Assembly: GCA_001770725.1 (NCBI GenBank)
Contig: MERU01000002.1
Coordinates: 558,001 to 622,000, forward strand
Source of the DNA: Burkholderiales bacterium RIFCSPHIGHO2_01_FULL_63_240
GTDB lineage: Bacteria; Pseudomonadota; Gammaproteobacteria; Burkholderiales; Burkholderiaceae_C
Reading direction: 5' to 3'
Length of the DNA: 64,000 nucleotides
Of the stretch, positions 10,013 through 19,131 are shown one piece after another. The position numbers and the translations under genes are program-made. Every line of letters begins with the position of its first letter. Positions within the stretch are counted from its first letter, which is position 1. The notes below the pieces were generated by a model, which worked only from the letters and a program-made list of their open reading frames with translations, did no database searches and was not told the DNA's origin.

Positions 10013-11479
10013 TCAACGCGGCACCATGAAAGTGGACTTTTCTCGCACATCGACCTGGGGTTCGCTGCCTTGGCGCAACTGCTCGACCAGGATGGTCACG
10101 CCGTGCGCACCGGAGCCCATGCGACCCGCCACGTCGGGCGACACGCGAACGGCGATCGGCACCCAACGGGCCTCGGCCGGCCCCAGCACCAGGTCCTGGC
10201 CGCCCTCGACCACGGGCTGAGCCAGTTGCTCGACGCCCACACGGTAGCGCTGGGTGTTTTCGCTGGCGTTCATGATCTGGACGCGGTAGACGTTCTCGAC
10301 AAAGCCTTCATCGACCACGCGCGCCAAGGTGCCACGGTCGCGCACGATGTCAACGCGGAAAGGCGGACGGCTGTAGAGGCTGTGAACGAAAGCGATGACC
10401 ACGGCCGCGAGGATGGCCGAGTAGATCAGCACGCGCGGGCGGGTCACGCGGGACCACATCTTCTTGCGCCCCCAGCCGTTTTCCATGCTGTTGAGCGTGG
10501 CGTAACGGATCAGGCCGCGCGGAGACCCGACCTTGTCCATGACAGAGTCGCAGACGTCGATGCACGCGGCGCAGCCGATGCACTCGTACTGCAGGCCCTG
10601 CCGGATGTCGATGCCCACCGGGCAGACCTGCACGCACAGGGTGCAGTCGACGCAGTCGCCCTGGTTCAAGGCCTTGGCATCGGCACCGCGCTTGCGCGAG
10701 CCACGGGGCTCACCGCGCTTGGTGTCGTAGCTGATGATGAGGGTGTCGCGGTCGAACATCGCGCTTTGAAAGCGCGCGTACGGGCACATGTACTTGCACA
10801 CCTGCTCGCGCATGTAGCCCGCGTTGCCATAGGTGGCGAAACCGTAGAACAGCACCCAGAAGATCTCCCAGGGGCCCATGCTGAGGTTGACGACCTCGGC
10901 GGCAAGCACGCGGATCGGCGTGAAGTAGCCGACGAAGGTGTAGCCCGTCCACAGCGCAAAGGTGATCCAGGCGAGCTGCTTGGCCGTCTTGCGCCAGACC
11001 TTGTCCACGGACCAGGGGGCCTTGTCGAGCTTCATGCGGCGCACCCGATCGCCCTCGATCTTGCGCTCCATCCACATGAAGATCTCGGTGTAGACCGACT
11101 GCGGACAGGCATAGCCACACCACAGGCGACCGGCCACCGCCGTGAACAGGAACAGCCCGTAGGCCGAGATCACCAGCAACGCGGTGAGGTAGATGAAGTC
11201 CTGCGGGTACAGGACCAGGTTGAACATGTAAAAGCGCCGCGTGGTCAGGTCGAACAGCACGGCCTGCCGGTCGTTCCAGAGCAACCAGGGGGTGCAGTAG
11301 AAGACGATCTGGGTGAGCCAGACCAGCGCCCAGCGCCATTTCGTGAACCAGCCCTTGACCTCGCGTGCGTAGACCTTCTCGCCCTTTTGGTAAAGGGAGA
11401 CCATCTCTTCGCGCGCACCGACGGCCTGGATGGGGATGACGCGCTTGCCGGGATCCTGGTGGGGGCTGGATTCGCTCAT
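10013..11479 (-). CDS. ccoG: cbb3 oxidase accessory protein CcoG (FixG/RdxA)
   Basis: 488 residues. CcoG is a membrane-bound iron-sulfur protein required for cbb3 oxidase assembly, with proposed copper reductase activity. Several transmembrane helices occupy the N-terminal half. A FixG-type region GRLWCGYACPQSVYTEIF contains a CxxxCP, and the classic bacterial ferredoxin pair CVDCTLCVQVCP and CIGCAACIDVCD follows. The C-terminal third is an immunoglobulin-like periplasmic domain, as in the family. The start at 11479 is the ATG nearest to family homologues; the reading extends 7 codons further. The 158-base gap to ccoP holds a separate FNR-like box. Confidence 0.95.
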   Translation of the reverse strand: MSESSPHQDPGKRVIPIQAVGAREEMVSLYQKGEKVYAREVKGWFTKWRWALVWLTQIVFYCTPWLLWNDRQAVLFDLTTRRFYMFNLVLYPQDFIYLTALLVISAYGLFLFTAVAGRLWCGYACPQSVYTEIFMWMERKIEGDRVRRMKLDKAPWSVDKVWRKTAKQLAWITFALWTGYTFVGYFTPIRVLAAEVVNLSMGPWEIFWVLFYGFATYGNAGYMREQVCKYMCPYARFQSAMFDRDTLIISYDTKRGEPRGSRKRGADAKALNQGDCVDCTLCVQVCPVGIDIRQGLQYECIGCAACIDVCDSVMDKVGSPRGLIRYATLNSMENGWGRKKMWSRVTRPRVLIYSAILAAVVIAFVHSLYSRPPFRVDIVRDRGTLARVVDEGFVENVYRVQIMNASENTQRYRVGVEQLAQPVVEGGQDLVLGPAEARWVPIAVRVSPDVAGRMGSGAHGVTILVEQLRQGSEPQVDVREKSTFMVPR

Positions 11480-11576
11480 GGGAAAGACCTGGGGTCTCAA
11501 AGTGAAACGGTGGTGGACCGCATACCCGGCAGGGTATCACGCTCCACCACCGCAGTGGTTCACTGTTGGCCCGTTC

Positions 11577-11590
11577 TTGATCGATGTCAA
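11577..11590. promoter_or_regulatory. FNR-binding site upstream of ccoG
   Basis: TTGATCGATGTCAA matches TTGAT-N4-ATCAA at 9 of 10 positions. It lies 98-111 bases upstream of the ccoG start in the ccoP-ccoG gap, and probably gives ccoG-ccoH their own oxygen-controlled promoter. Confidence 0.75.
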
Positions 11591-11637
11591 CACCGGGCCG
11601 GGCTCGCCTTCAGATCAGCATCCGGGCGAGCCTCGAC

Positions 11638-12573
11638 TCACTTGGCGTCGGCCGACTGGGTCGGGTGCGACAGGCTCCAGACGTAGGAGGCCACCAGGCG
11701 AATCTGGTCTTCGGACAGGCGGGCGTTCTGGGCGGGCATGACGTTGACCTTGCCCTTGTTGATCATCTCGACGATGAACTGTTCACCCCAGCCGTGCAGC
11801 CAGATCTTGTCGCTCAGGTTCGGGGCTCCGATGGCCTGGTTGCCCTTGCCGTCGGCGCCGTGGCAAGCCGCGCACACCGCCTTGAACTTGGCCTTGCCAA
11901 GCTCGGCCTGGATGGAGTTGTGGCCAGCACCCGAAAGGCTCAGCACGTAGTTCGCCACCTGGCGCGCTTCTTCGGCCGTGCCAACGGCTGCGGCCAGCGG
12001 AGGCATCTGACCATTGCGGCCACCGGTGATCGTCTCGACGATCTTCTCGGGCGAGCCGCCGTGGATCCAGTCACCATCGGTCAGGTTCGGGAAGCTCTTG
12101 GCACCCTTGGCGTCGGAGCCGTGGCAGGCCGCGCAGTTGTTCAGGAACAGGCGTTGACCGATGGCGTGGGCCTGCGGGTCGCGGGCCAGGTCTTCGATCG
12201 AAGCCGACTTGAACTTGGCGAAGATCTTGTCCTGCTCGGCCTTGGCCTTGGCGTTTTCGGCTTCCAGCTGGCCCTTGGAGGTCCAGTTCAGCTTGCCGCC
12301 CGTGACGGCCAGGCCGGGGTACAGCGCCAGGTAGGCCACCGCGAAGACCAGGGTGATGATGAACAGGTACAGCCACCAGCGGGGCAGCGGGTTGTTCAGC
12401 TCACGCAGGTCACCGTCCCAGGTGTGGCCCGTGGTCTTGTCCACGTTGCCCTGGGCGTCGTAGACCACCTTGTGCTGGGCCGCGCCGATGAGAACAAAGG
12501 CGCAGTAGACCAGGCCGAACACCACGATGGCCGTGACATACCACGCCCATCCACTAGAAATGAAGTCGCTCAT
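11638..12573 (-). CDS. ccoP: cbb3-type cytochrome c oxidase subunit III CcoP
   Basis: 311 residues, usual size. CcoP is the diheme c-type cytochrome subunit that passes electrons toward CcoO and CcoN. Two transmembrane segments (about 8-30 and 60-80) anchor it; two cytochrome c domains follow, each with its heme motif, CAACHGSDAKG and CAACHGADGKG. The N-terminal pattern around HTWDGDLRELNNPLPRWWLY is specific for CcoP. The start at 12573 lies 14 bases downstream of ccoQ. It is the last gene of the structural operon; about 50 bases past its stop is the FNR box for ccoG. Confidence 0.97.
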   Translation of the reverse strand: MSDFISSGWAWYVTAIVVFGLVYCAFVLIGAAQHKVVYDAQGNVDKTTGHTWDGDLRELNNPLPRWWLYLFIITLVFAVAYLALYPGLAVTGGKLNWTSKGQLEAENAKAKAEQDKIFAKFKSASIEDLARDPQAHAIGQRLFLNNCAACHGSDAKGAKSFPNLTDGDWIHGGSPEKIVETITGGRNGQMPPLAAAVGTAEEARQVANYVLSLSGAGHNSIQAELGKAKFKAVCAACHGADGKGNQAIGAPNLSDKIWLHGWGEQFIVEMINKGKVNVMPAQNARLSEDQIRLVASYVWSLSHPTQSADAK

Positions 12574-12587
12574 GTCTGAGCCTCCAG

Positions 12588-12725
12588 TCAATCTTCAGAG
12601 AGAGGCAGACGGGCCGCCTCTTCAAACTGGGCCTTGTTGCGGCGAGAAAACGCCCACGCAACGATGCCCACGAAAACGCACAAGCACGCCACGGTGAAGA
12701 TGCTTCTCAGGGTGATGACGTCCAT
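12588..12725 (-). CDS. ccoQ: cbb3-type cytochrome oxidase subunit CcoQ
   Basis: 45 residues in the gap between ccoO and ccoP. The peptide begins MDVITLRSIFTVACLCVFVG, has one transmembrane helix (about 8-26), then the polar SRRNKAQFEEAARLPL and ends in an acidic SED. This WAFSRRNK-x-x-FEEAA-x-LP arrangement is typical of CcoQ/FixQ, the small subunit that stabilises the interaction of CcoP with CcoNO. It starts 12 bases after the ccoO stop. Confidence 0.92.
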   Translation of the reverse strand: MDVITLRSIFTVACLCVFVGIVAWAFSRRNKAQFEEAARLPLSED

Positions 12726-12737
12726 GTGCGCTGCTCC

Positions 12738-13367
12738 TTATTTCACCGAGGTGCCCAGCACCTGCAGGTAGGCGATCACGGCTTCCATCTCGGTCTTGTC
12801 CTTGACCTCGTCGGCGGCGGCCTTGATCTCGGCGTCCGTGTAAGGAACGCCCACCGTGCGCAGGGCCTGCATGCGGGGGCCGACACCGGACTCATTGACC
12901 TTGTTGGTCAGCAGCCAGGGGTAGGCAGGCATGTTGGACTCCGGCACCACGTTGCGGGGGTTCTCCAGGTGGGCGCGATGCCACTCGTCGGAGTACTTGC
13001 CGCCCACGCGGTGCAGGTCGGGACCGGTGCGCTTGGAGCCCCACTGGAAGGGGTGGTCGTAAACGAACTCACCGGCCATCGAGTAATGGCCATAACGCAG
13101 GGTCTCGGCGCGGAAGGGGCGGATCATCTGCGAGTGGCAGCCGTAGCAGCCTTCACGCAGGTAGATGTCGCGGCCAGCCAGTTGCAGGGCGGTGTAGGGC
13201 TTGAGGCCGTCCACCGGGGTGGTCGTGCTCTTCTGGAAGTACAGGGGCACGATTTCGACCAGCGCACCGAAGCACACGACGATCAGCGTCAGCACGATCA
13301 TCAGGGTGTTGCTGGTCTCGATCTTCTCGTGCGAGAAGAGCGCAGGCTTGTGGTTGTTGTCAGCCAT
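12738..13367 (-). CDS. ccoO: cbb3-type cytochrome c oxidase subunit II CcoO
   Basis: 209 residues, usual length. CcoO is the membrane-anchored monoheme cytochrome c subunit. One N-terminal transmembrane helix (about 20-42) precedes the heme motif [12 protein letters not shown] near residue 76. The following [27 protein letters not shown] and [13 protein letters not shown] segments are conserved; the methionine in SNMPAYPWL is the likely axial ligand. It lies 19 bases downstream of ccoN in the ccoNOQP operon. Confidence 0.97.
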   Translation of the reverse strand: MADNNHKPALFSHEKIETSNTLMIVLTLIVVCFGALVEIVPLYFQKSTTTPVDGLKPYTALQLAGRDIYLREGCYGCHSQMIRPFRAETLRYGHYSMAGEFVYDHPFQWGSKRTGPDLHRVGGKYSDEWHRAHLENPRNVVPESNMPAYPWLLTNKVNESGVGPRMQALRTVGVPYTDAEIKAAADEVKDKTEMEAVIAYLQVLGTSVK

Positions 13368-13386
13368 GTTGTTCTCCTTGTGTGGC

Positions 13387-14829
13387 TCAGGCGTGGGCCG
13401 GCTGGGGGATCGGCGCGTTGACGGCGCGACCTGCCAGGACGGTCATCACGGTGTTCCACAGCATCAGGATCATGCCGCCCAGGTAGAGCAGGCCACCCGC
13501 GACGCGGATCACGTAGAAGGGATAGGTCGCCTTCACGCTTTCGACGAAGCTGTAGACCAGGGTGCCATCGGGGTTCACGGCACGCCACATCAGGCCTTGC
13601 ATCACCCCGGCGATCCACATCGCGGCGATGTAGAGCACGATGCCGATGGTGGCCGCCCAGAAGTGCAGCGAGATGGCCGAGACGGAGTACATCGTGGTGC
13701 GGCCGAACATGCGCGGGATCAGGTAGTACAGCGAGCCCATCGAGATCAGGCCCACCCAACCCAGGGCGCCGGAGTGCACGTGGCCCACGGTCCAGTCGGT
13801 GTAGTGCGACAGCGAGTTCACGGTCTTGATGGACATCATCGGACCTTCGAAGGTGGACATGCCGTAGAACGACAGGGCCACGATCAGGAACTTCAGGATG
13901 GCGTCATCGCGCAGCTTGTACCAGGCACCGGAGAGGGTCATGATGCCGTTGATCATGCCGCCCCACGATGGTGCAAGCAGGATCAGCGAGAACACCATGC
14001 CGACCGATTGCGTCCAGTCAGGCAGAGCGGTGTAGTGCAGGTGGTGAGGACCCGCCCACATGTAGGTGAAGATCAGGGCCCAGAAGTGCACGATCGACAG
14101 GCGATACGAGTACACGGGCATGCCAGCCTGCTTGGGGATGTAGTAATACATCATGCCCAGGAAGCCCGCCGTCAGGAAGAAACCCACGGCATTGTGGCCG
14201 TACCACCATTGCACCATCGCGTCCTGAACGCCGGCGTAGGCCGAGTAGGACTTGGGCGCCAGCAGGCCGTCAGAGAACACCGGGATGGCGGCGCTGTTGA
14301 CGATGTGCAGCAGGGCCACGGCGATGATGAAGGCGCCGTAGAACCAGTTCGCCACGTAGATGTGGCGGATCTTGCGGGTGCCGACGGTGCCGAAGAAGAC
14401 GATGGCATACGAAACCCAGACGACGGCGATCAGCAGGTCGATCGGCCATTCGAGTTCGGCGTATTCCTTGCCGGAGGTGTAGCCCAGCGGCAGGGACAGG
14501 GCCGCCAGGACGATCACCAGTTGCCAGCCCCAGAACGTGAACGAGGCGAGCGGGCCTGCGAACAGGCGGGTCTGGCACGTGCGTTGCACCACGTGGTAAG
14601 ACGTCGCGAACAGGGCGCAGCCGCCGAACGCGAAAATCACCGCATTGGTGTGCAGGGGACGCAGGCGACCGTAGGTCAGCCAGGGGATGCCGAAATTGAG
14701 TTCCGGCCACGCCAGTTGCGAGGCGATCAGGACGCCGACGGCCATGCCGACGACGCCCCAGAGCACCGCGGCGACGGCGAACTGCCTGACAACGGTGTCG
14801 TTGTAAGTGGCAGAGTGGGGGGTTGCCAT
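13387..14829 (-). CDS. ccoN: cbb3-type cytochrome c oxidase subunit I CcoN
   Basis: 480 residues. CcoN is the catalytic subunit with low-spin heme b and the high-spin heme b3-CuB centre; it reduces oxygen to water with high affinity and pumps protons. About twelve transmembrane helices. Conserved histidines are seen in [15 protein letters not shown], in [16 protein letters not shown] (CuB ligand and the cross-linked tyrosine region), in [16 protein letters not shown], and in [17 protein letters not shown] near the end. The ATG at 14829 is preceded by AAGGAGAAC; the longer reading is unlikely. An FNR-like box lies 55-68 bases upstream, a reasonable place for activation. Confidence 0.98.
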   Translation of the reverse strand: MATPHSATYNDTVVRQFAVAAVLWGVVGMAVGVLIASQLAWPELNFGIPWLTYGRLRPLHTNAVIFAFGGCALFATSYHVVQRTCQTRLFAGPLASFTFWGWQLVIVLAALSLPLGYTSGKEYAELEWPIDLLIAVVWVSYAIVFFGTVGTRKIRHIYVANWFYGAFIIAVALLHIVNSAAIPVFSDGLLAPKSYSAYAGVQDAMVQWWYGHNAVGFFLTAGFLGMMYYYIPKQAGMPVYSYRLSIVHFWALIFTYMWAGPHHLHYTALPDWTQSVGMVFSLILLAPSWGGMINGIMTLSGAWYKLRDDAILKFLIVALSFYGMSTFEGPMMSIKTVNSLSHYTDWTVGHVHSGALGWVGLISMGSLYYLIPRMFGRTTMYSVSAISLHFWAATIGIVLYIAAMWIAGVMQGLMWRAVNPDGTLVYSFVESVKATYPFYVIRVAGGLLYLGGMILMLWNTVMTVLAGRAVNAPIPQPAHA

Positions 14830-14877
14830 CTCTAGTTCTCCTTTGTTACAGCGCGAATTGTGAGGGCAAACCATTAA

Positions 14878-15054
14878 CTATTCTTGATGCCGCTCAACGT
14901 TATCCTGGGAATTGTCTTCCCCGGCTTGCAGAATGCGATGGCCTTCGGCTTCGATGTCCTCGAATTGACCACTGTGGATGGCCCAGCCCAGCACGGCCAG
15001 GATCGCCAGCACGAGCAAAACGGACACGGGAATCAGGACGTAGAGGATTTCCAT
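14878..15054 (-). CDS. ccoS: cbb3 oxidase maturation protein CcoS
   Basis: 58 residues. The start MEILYVLIPVSVLLVLAILA is the characteristic CcoS transmembrane segment, followed by the conserved WAIHSGQFEDIEAEGHRIL. CcoS is needed for cofactor insertion into CcoN. The gene overlaps the 3' end of ccoI by 22 bases, and its own 3' end contains the FNR-like box for ccoN. The longer in-frame reading adds 25 non-conserved residues. Confidence 0.93.
   Translation of the reverse strand: MEILYVLIPVSVLLVLAILAVLGWAIHSGQFEDIEAEGHRILQAGEDNSQDNVERHQE
14884..14897. promoter_or_regulatory. FNR-binding site upstream of ccoN
   Basis: TTGATGCCGCTCAA matches TTGAT-N4-ATCAA at 9 of 10 positions. It lies inside the last codons of ccoS, 55-68 bases upstream of the ccoN ATG, which suits a class II activator site for the ccoNOQP operon. 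Confidence 0.7.
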
Positions 15055-17495
15055 CGGGTGGTTCCCAGCCGCAAGGAATTGAGCACGACACCGAGCGAGC
15101 TCAATGCCATGCCCAATCCGGCTGCCCAAGGAGGCAGCAGGCCCATCAGTGCCAGGGGAATGCAGGCGAAATTGTAGACCGCCGCCCAGGCCAGGTTCTG
15201 TTTGACGATCCGCATGGCGAAACGGCTGTGCGCGACCGCCTCGGGTAAACCCGTGAGCCGCCCGTTCAGCACGATGAGGTCCGCCTGCGACTGCGCCAGC
15301 GCCGAGCCCTGGTCCAGCGCCACCGACACATCGGCTTTGGCCAGCACAGGCGCGTCATTGATGCCGTCTCCCACGACGGCGACCTGCTCGCCACGCTGCT
15401 GGGCCTGCGACATCACCCGCAATTTGTCTTCCGGCGTGGCCTGCGCAGCGGCCACCGGCAACTCACCCTGGGGCCCCAGGATGCGGGATGCCGCCTGCAC
15501 CCGATCGTTGTGATCGCCCGACAACAGGGCGGCCTGACAGCCCAGCGCCCTCAGTTGGTGCAATGTGGGCGCGGCTTCCTGACGGAACACCTCGTCCAGC
15601 AGGACGCCCATCACCGTCTGCGGCAACAGCGCGCCGTCGGGCGAGCGGCCCGCCAACCAGGCGCGGGGGGCTTCGGGATCGGTCCAGTTGGCCAACACGG
15701 CCGGTGCATCGGCGCCCAGCACCCAGTCCTGCCGCCCCAGTCGCCAGAGCTGCCCGGCCTCGTCACGCGCTTCGACGCCCTGCCCGGCTCGCTCGTGAAG
15801 TTCGGCCCAGCCCAGAGGCGCCCACGGCCCTCCTGCACCAGGCATGGCAGACTGCGCCGCCGCCACCATCGAGCGCGACACCGGGTGGTGCGAGGCCGCG
15901 GCCAGGGATGCAGCTCGGTGCCAGAGCTGCCCCAGGTTGGCTTCGTCGTCCCGAACCGGCTGTGCGGCTCCAGCGGCCACCACCTGCGCCAGGCTCACCA
16001 CGCCCTCGGCCCGCTGCAGGCCCGTCACAGACAGCTGGCTCTCGGTGAGCGTGCCGGTCTTGTCGAAATAGACCAGGCGCACCGTGGCCAGGGCTTCGAG
16101 CGCGTCGATGCGGCGCACCAGCAAGCCGCGTTTGGCCATCGCACCGGCCGCAGACAGCAGCGCGGACGGCGCGGCCAGCGACAGCGCACATGGGCAGGTC
16201 ACCACCAGCACCGACACCGCCACCCACACCGCGCGCGAAGGATCGATCCACTGCCACGCCAGCGCGCCCAGCGCGGCCAGCCCCAGCACCCCCCAAAGGA
16301 AAGGGCCCGCCATGCGATCCGCCGTGCGCATCCAGCCCGGCTTTTCCGTCATGGCCTGGTGCACCAGCGAGACGATCTGCTGGTATCGGGTGTCGGGCCC
16401 CAGGCGCTCGACCGAGATCCAGACTGGCGAGCCCAGGTTGATCGAACCCGCCACCACCATCTGGCCCGGTTGGCGCTTGACGGCGCGGGACTCGCCCGTC
16501 AGCAAGGATTCATCGACCTCGGTGTGGCCCAGCAAGACCTGCCCATCGGCCGGAAAAGCCTGACCGACGGCCACCTTGACCCGATCGCCATGCCGCAGGG
16601 CCGACAGCGGCACGGACTCGACCGCCACGCTGCGCAGGTCGGCACCCTCGCCTTCGGCCTCGTCCGCCACGGCCCGCTCGACCGCCTCTGGCAGGCGCAC
16701 GCACAGGGCTTCGAGCGAGTGCGTGACCCGCTCGCGGGCGCTGCTTTCCAGCCAGCGCCCCATCAGCAGGAAGGCCACGAACATGGTCAGGGAATCGAAG
16801 TAGGCCTCGTGTCCGAAGACGTCCGTCTGGCCCATCGTCACGCCGGTGCTGACGACAAAGGTCGCCAGCATGCCGATGGCCACGGGCGTGTCCATGGACA
16901 CCCTGCCCTGGCGGGCCGCGTGCCAGGCCCCGGTGAAAAAGGGCCCGCAAGAAAAGATCATCACGGGCAGGCTGAGCACCCAGTTGGCCCAGTTCATGAG
17001 CTGCCAGATGTCGGGCGGGATCTCCTGCGGTCCGGCCACGTACTGGGGCCAGGCGATCATCATCACCTGCATCATGCAGAAGGCGGCCACCGACAGGCGC
17101 CACAGCAAAATGCGGCGCTGACGCAGGCGCTCGTGCCCGGCTCGGGCGGCCGCATCGGGCCAGGCGCGGTAGCCCACGCGCTGCACTGCAGCGACGATGT
17201 CCGACAGCTTCACCCGAGTGGGGTCGATGAGGATGCGTGCACGTTGTGACGTGGCCTGGACCTGCACCTCGCTCACCCCGGGCACGGCCTTGACCGCGTC
17301 CTCGATGGTGATGGTGCAGGCGGCGCAATACATGCCCGAGATCCCCAGGCCGATGCGCCGCAAGGGGCCGACCGGCAGCTCGACCACGCATTGCGCCAGC
17401 AGGTCCGGATCGTCCAGGCCAGCGGCTTGCGAAGGCGTCAGTTCGGGCAGGGGCGGCAGGGGTGCCGAGGGTGTCGCGGACACGGAGGCATTCAT
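15033..17495 (-). CDS. ccoI: Copper-translocating P1B-type ATPase CcoI (FixI)
   Basis: 820 residues. CcoI exports copper to the periplasmic side for the CuB site of cbb3 oxidase. From the N-terminus: an HMA domain with GMYCAACTITIEDAV (CxxC), about eight transmembrane helices, the actuator TGES region, the membrane VVTCPCALSLAAPSAL (CPC), the phosphorylation motif DKTGTLTES and the hinge GDGINDAPVLAKADV. This is the CopA2/FixI class, which works in oxidase assembly rather than copper detoxification; that reading is supported by the ccoS overlap (22 bases) and the ccoN operon downstream. The 50-base divergent gap to the DUF192 gene shows no FNR box. Confidence 0.95.
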   Translation of the reverse strand: MNASVSATPSAPLPPLPELTPSQAAGLDDPDLLAQCVVELPVGPLRRIGLGISGMYCAACTITIEDAVKAVPGVSEVQVQATSQRARILIDPTRVKLSDIVAAVQRVGYRAWPDAAARAGHERLRQRRILLWRLSVAAFCMMQVMMIAWPQYVAGPQEIPPDIWQLMNWANWVLSLPVMIFSCGPFFTGAWHAARQGRVSMDTPVAIGMLATFVVSTGVTMGQTDVFGHEAYFDSLTMFVAFLLMGRWLESSARERVTHSLEALCVRLPEAVERAVADEAEGEGADLRSVAVESVPLSALRHGDRVKVAVGQAFPADGQVLLGHTEVDESLLTGESRAVKRQPGQMVVAGSINLGSPVWISVERLGPDTRYQQIVSLVHQAMTEKPGWMRTADRMAGPFLWGVLGLAALGALAWQWIDPSRAVWVAVSVLVVTCPCALSLAAPSALLSAAGAMAKRGLLVRRIDALEALATVRLVYFDKTGTLTESQLSVTGLQRAEGVVSLAQVVAAGAAQPVRDDEANLGQLWHRAASLAAASHHPVSRSMVAAAQSAMPGAGGPWAPLGWAELHERAGQGVEARDEAGQLWRLGRQDWVLGADAPAVLANWTDPEAPRAWLAGRSPDGALLPQTVMGVLLDEVFRQEAAPTLHQLRALGCQAALLSGDHNDRVQAASRILGPQGELPVAAAQATPEDKLRVMSQAQQRGEQVAVVGDGINDAPVLAKADVSVALDQGSALAQSQADLIVLNGRLTGLPEAVAHSRFAMRIVKQNLAWAAVYNFACIPLALMGLLPPWAAGLGMALSSLGVVLNSLRLGTTRWKSSTS

Positions 17496-17545
17496 GAGAC
17501 GGCTGCTACAGTCGGGCCCGTGAACCAGCTCATCGAGACACGGAG

Positions 17546-18064
17546 ATGACGAAAGCGGGCATTGTCAGTCAAAGCGTTCCCGGCCGGTGGCGCGTCGGGT
17601 CCAAAGCCCTGCGCGCAGGCTTGATGCAAATCATGGTCGCGGCGGGCTGCCTGGCCATGGGCGGCGCGCAGGCCCAGGAGGGCCCGCAGAAGTTGCGCAC
17701 GATCCAGTTGCGCGCAGGCATGCAGAACATCACCGCCGAGGTGGCCATGACCGACCGCGAGCGCGCCATCGGCCTCATGCACCGCACGCAGATGGGCACC
17801 CACGAGGGCATGCTGTTCGTTTTCGAGCGCCCCGGGGTGCAGTGCTTCTGGATGAAGAACACCTTGATCCCGCTTTCCATCGCCTTCGTCGACGACGACG
17901 GCACCATCGTCAACACCGACGAGATGAAACCCCAGACGCTGGATTCGCACTGCTCGGACCGCCCCGTGCGCTACGTGCTGGAGATGAACGCGGGCTGGTT
18001 CAAAAAGCGCGCCCTGGGCACGGGCTCGAAGCTGGCAGGCCAGCCCTTCACCGCCGCCCGCTGA
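17546..18064 (+). CDS. Exported DUF192 family protein
   Basis: 172 residues. A hydrophobic stretch about residues 24-42 ending in GGAQAQE looks like a signal peptide, with a long basic n-region; the internal methionine at 27 is another possible start. The mature part is a full DUF192 domain, with AMTDRERAIGLMHRTQM, GMLFVFERPG, CFWMKNTLIPLSIAFVDDDG and a C-terminal AGWFKKRALGTGSKL. The function of DUF192 is not established. It is convergent with the patatin gene (12 bases between stops) and divergent from ccoI. Confidence 0.88.
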   Translation: MTKAGIVSQSVPGRWRVGSKALRAGLMQIMVAAGCLAMGGAQAQEGPQKLRTIQLRAGMQNITAEVAMTDRERAIGLMHRTQMGTHEGMLFVFERPGVQCFWMKNTLIPLSIAFVDDDGTIVNTDEMKPQTLDSHCSDRPVRYVLEMNAGWFKKRALGTGSKLAGQPFTAAR

Positions 18065-18075
18065 ACACCGCAGGC

Positions 18076-19047
18076 TCAGCGCGTGCGGGCCACGATCCGC
18101 TCCTTGAGCTGAGGCAGCACCATCAGGGCGGCCTCGCGCCCCGCCATGATCGACAGCCTTCGCGATGAGAAATCGGCGCTGCCGATGCCCTCGAGCTTCG
18201 GGCGCATCACCACATCGGCCTCGACCAGTTCGTGCTGGCTGATGGCGTGACCCATGATGTTGAAGGTCTGCAGCAGGATGTCGACCGCGCGTTTGGTCGG
18301 TTGACCCTGCGGGATGGCCGAGATGTCCACCGCGATGACGACGTCGGCGCCCATCTGGCGGGCGAAACGCACCGGGATGGGCGAGACCGCGCCGCCATCG
18401 ATGTATTCGCGCCCGTTGATGCGCACCGGCTCGAACACCGCTGGCACAGCGCTGGACGCCCGCACCGCCGTGCCCGGGTCGCCCCTCCTGAACAGGATGG
18501 GGGCGCCACTTTGCAGGTCGGCCGCGACGATGCCCAGCGGCAGGCGCATGCCCTCGATCTGCTTGCCGGCCGTCTGCGTGCGGATGAAGCGCGCCAGCGC
18601 CTCGCCTTTGAGCAGCGAACGCCCGGGGAAGACCCAGTCGGTGATGCTCGATTCGTCGAGGGTCATGGCCATGCTCTGAAGCTCAGTCGGTGTTTTGCCT
18701 GCGGCGTAGAGCGCGGCCACCAGGCTGCCCGCCGACGTGCCCACCACCAGGTCGGGCTTGATGCCCTGCTCTTCGAGCACCTGCAGCACGCCGATGTGCG
18801 CGAAACCGCGTGCAGCGCCGCCTCCCAGGGCCAGACCGATGCGGGGCGGGCGAGGCGCCGGGCGCTGTGCGACAGGCGCCACGGGCGATCCCGGCTGCTG
18901 GGCGATCGGAGGCGTGGGCGCCGTGCGAGGCGCCTCATCGCGTGGCAACACCGAACACCCCGTCAGCCAGGCCGTCGCCCCCAGGAGCAGGCCCCGGCGC
19001 AGGTGCGCCTCAGCGCTTAATTCCGATTTGGAATTAACAACTTCCAT
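18076..19047 (-). CDS. Patatin-like phospholipase, predicted lipoprotein (RssA-like)
   Basis: 323 residues. The N-terminus carries a lipoprotein signal, RRGLLLGATAWLTGC, with lipobox LTGC; the twin arginine before the hydrophobic core could mean Tat export. A Pro/Ala-rich linker follows. The patatin domain starts at about residue 70: GLALGGGAARGFAHIGVLQ is the oxyanion-hole glycine region, GTSAG the nucleophile elbow (GxSxG), and DGGAVSPIPV holds the catalytic Asp (DGG). A Ser-Asp dyad acyl hydrolase is expected. The start at 19047 was chosen over an ATG 15 bases upstream because AGAAGAAC precedes it. The reading frame continues far upstream, antisense to cysI; that part is a shadow. Confidence 0.88.
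   Translation of the reverse strand: MEVVNSKSELSAEAHLRRGLLLGATAWLTGCSVLPRDEAPRTAPTPPIAQQPGSPVAPVAQRPAPRPPRIGLALGGGAARGFAHIGVLQVLEEQGIKPDLVVGTSAGSLVAALYAAGKTPTELQSMAMTLDESSITDWVFPGRSLLKGEALARFIRTQTAGKQIEGMRLPLGIVAADLQSGAPILFRRGDPGTAVRASSAVPAVFEPVRINGREYIDGGAVSPIPVRFARQMGADVVIAVDISAIPQGQPTKRAVDILLQTFNIMGHAISQHELVEADVVMRPKLEGIGSADFSSRRLSIMAGREAALMVLPQLKERIVARTR
19017..19037. promoter_or_regulatory. LysR-type dyad upstream of the sulfate-assimilation genes
   Basis: A perfect inverted repeat with arms TTAATTCC and GGAATTAA around GATTT. It fits the T-N11-A box of LysR-family regulators (TTAAT-N11-ATTAA). It lies within codons 4-11 of the patatin gene and 95-115 bases upstream of the first gene of the sulfur cluster. 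CysB is the obvious candidate by context; no regulator gene is adjacent. Confidence 0.45.
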
Positions 19048-19131
19048 AAATGTTCTTCTCATGAATAAAGACGATCTGTAGCATTCGCGCTTTCCCATTG
19101 TCACGTCGTCCGCCCCGCTTTTCCGGCACCC

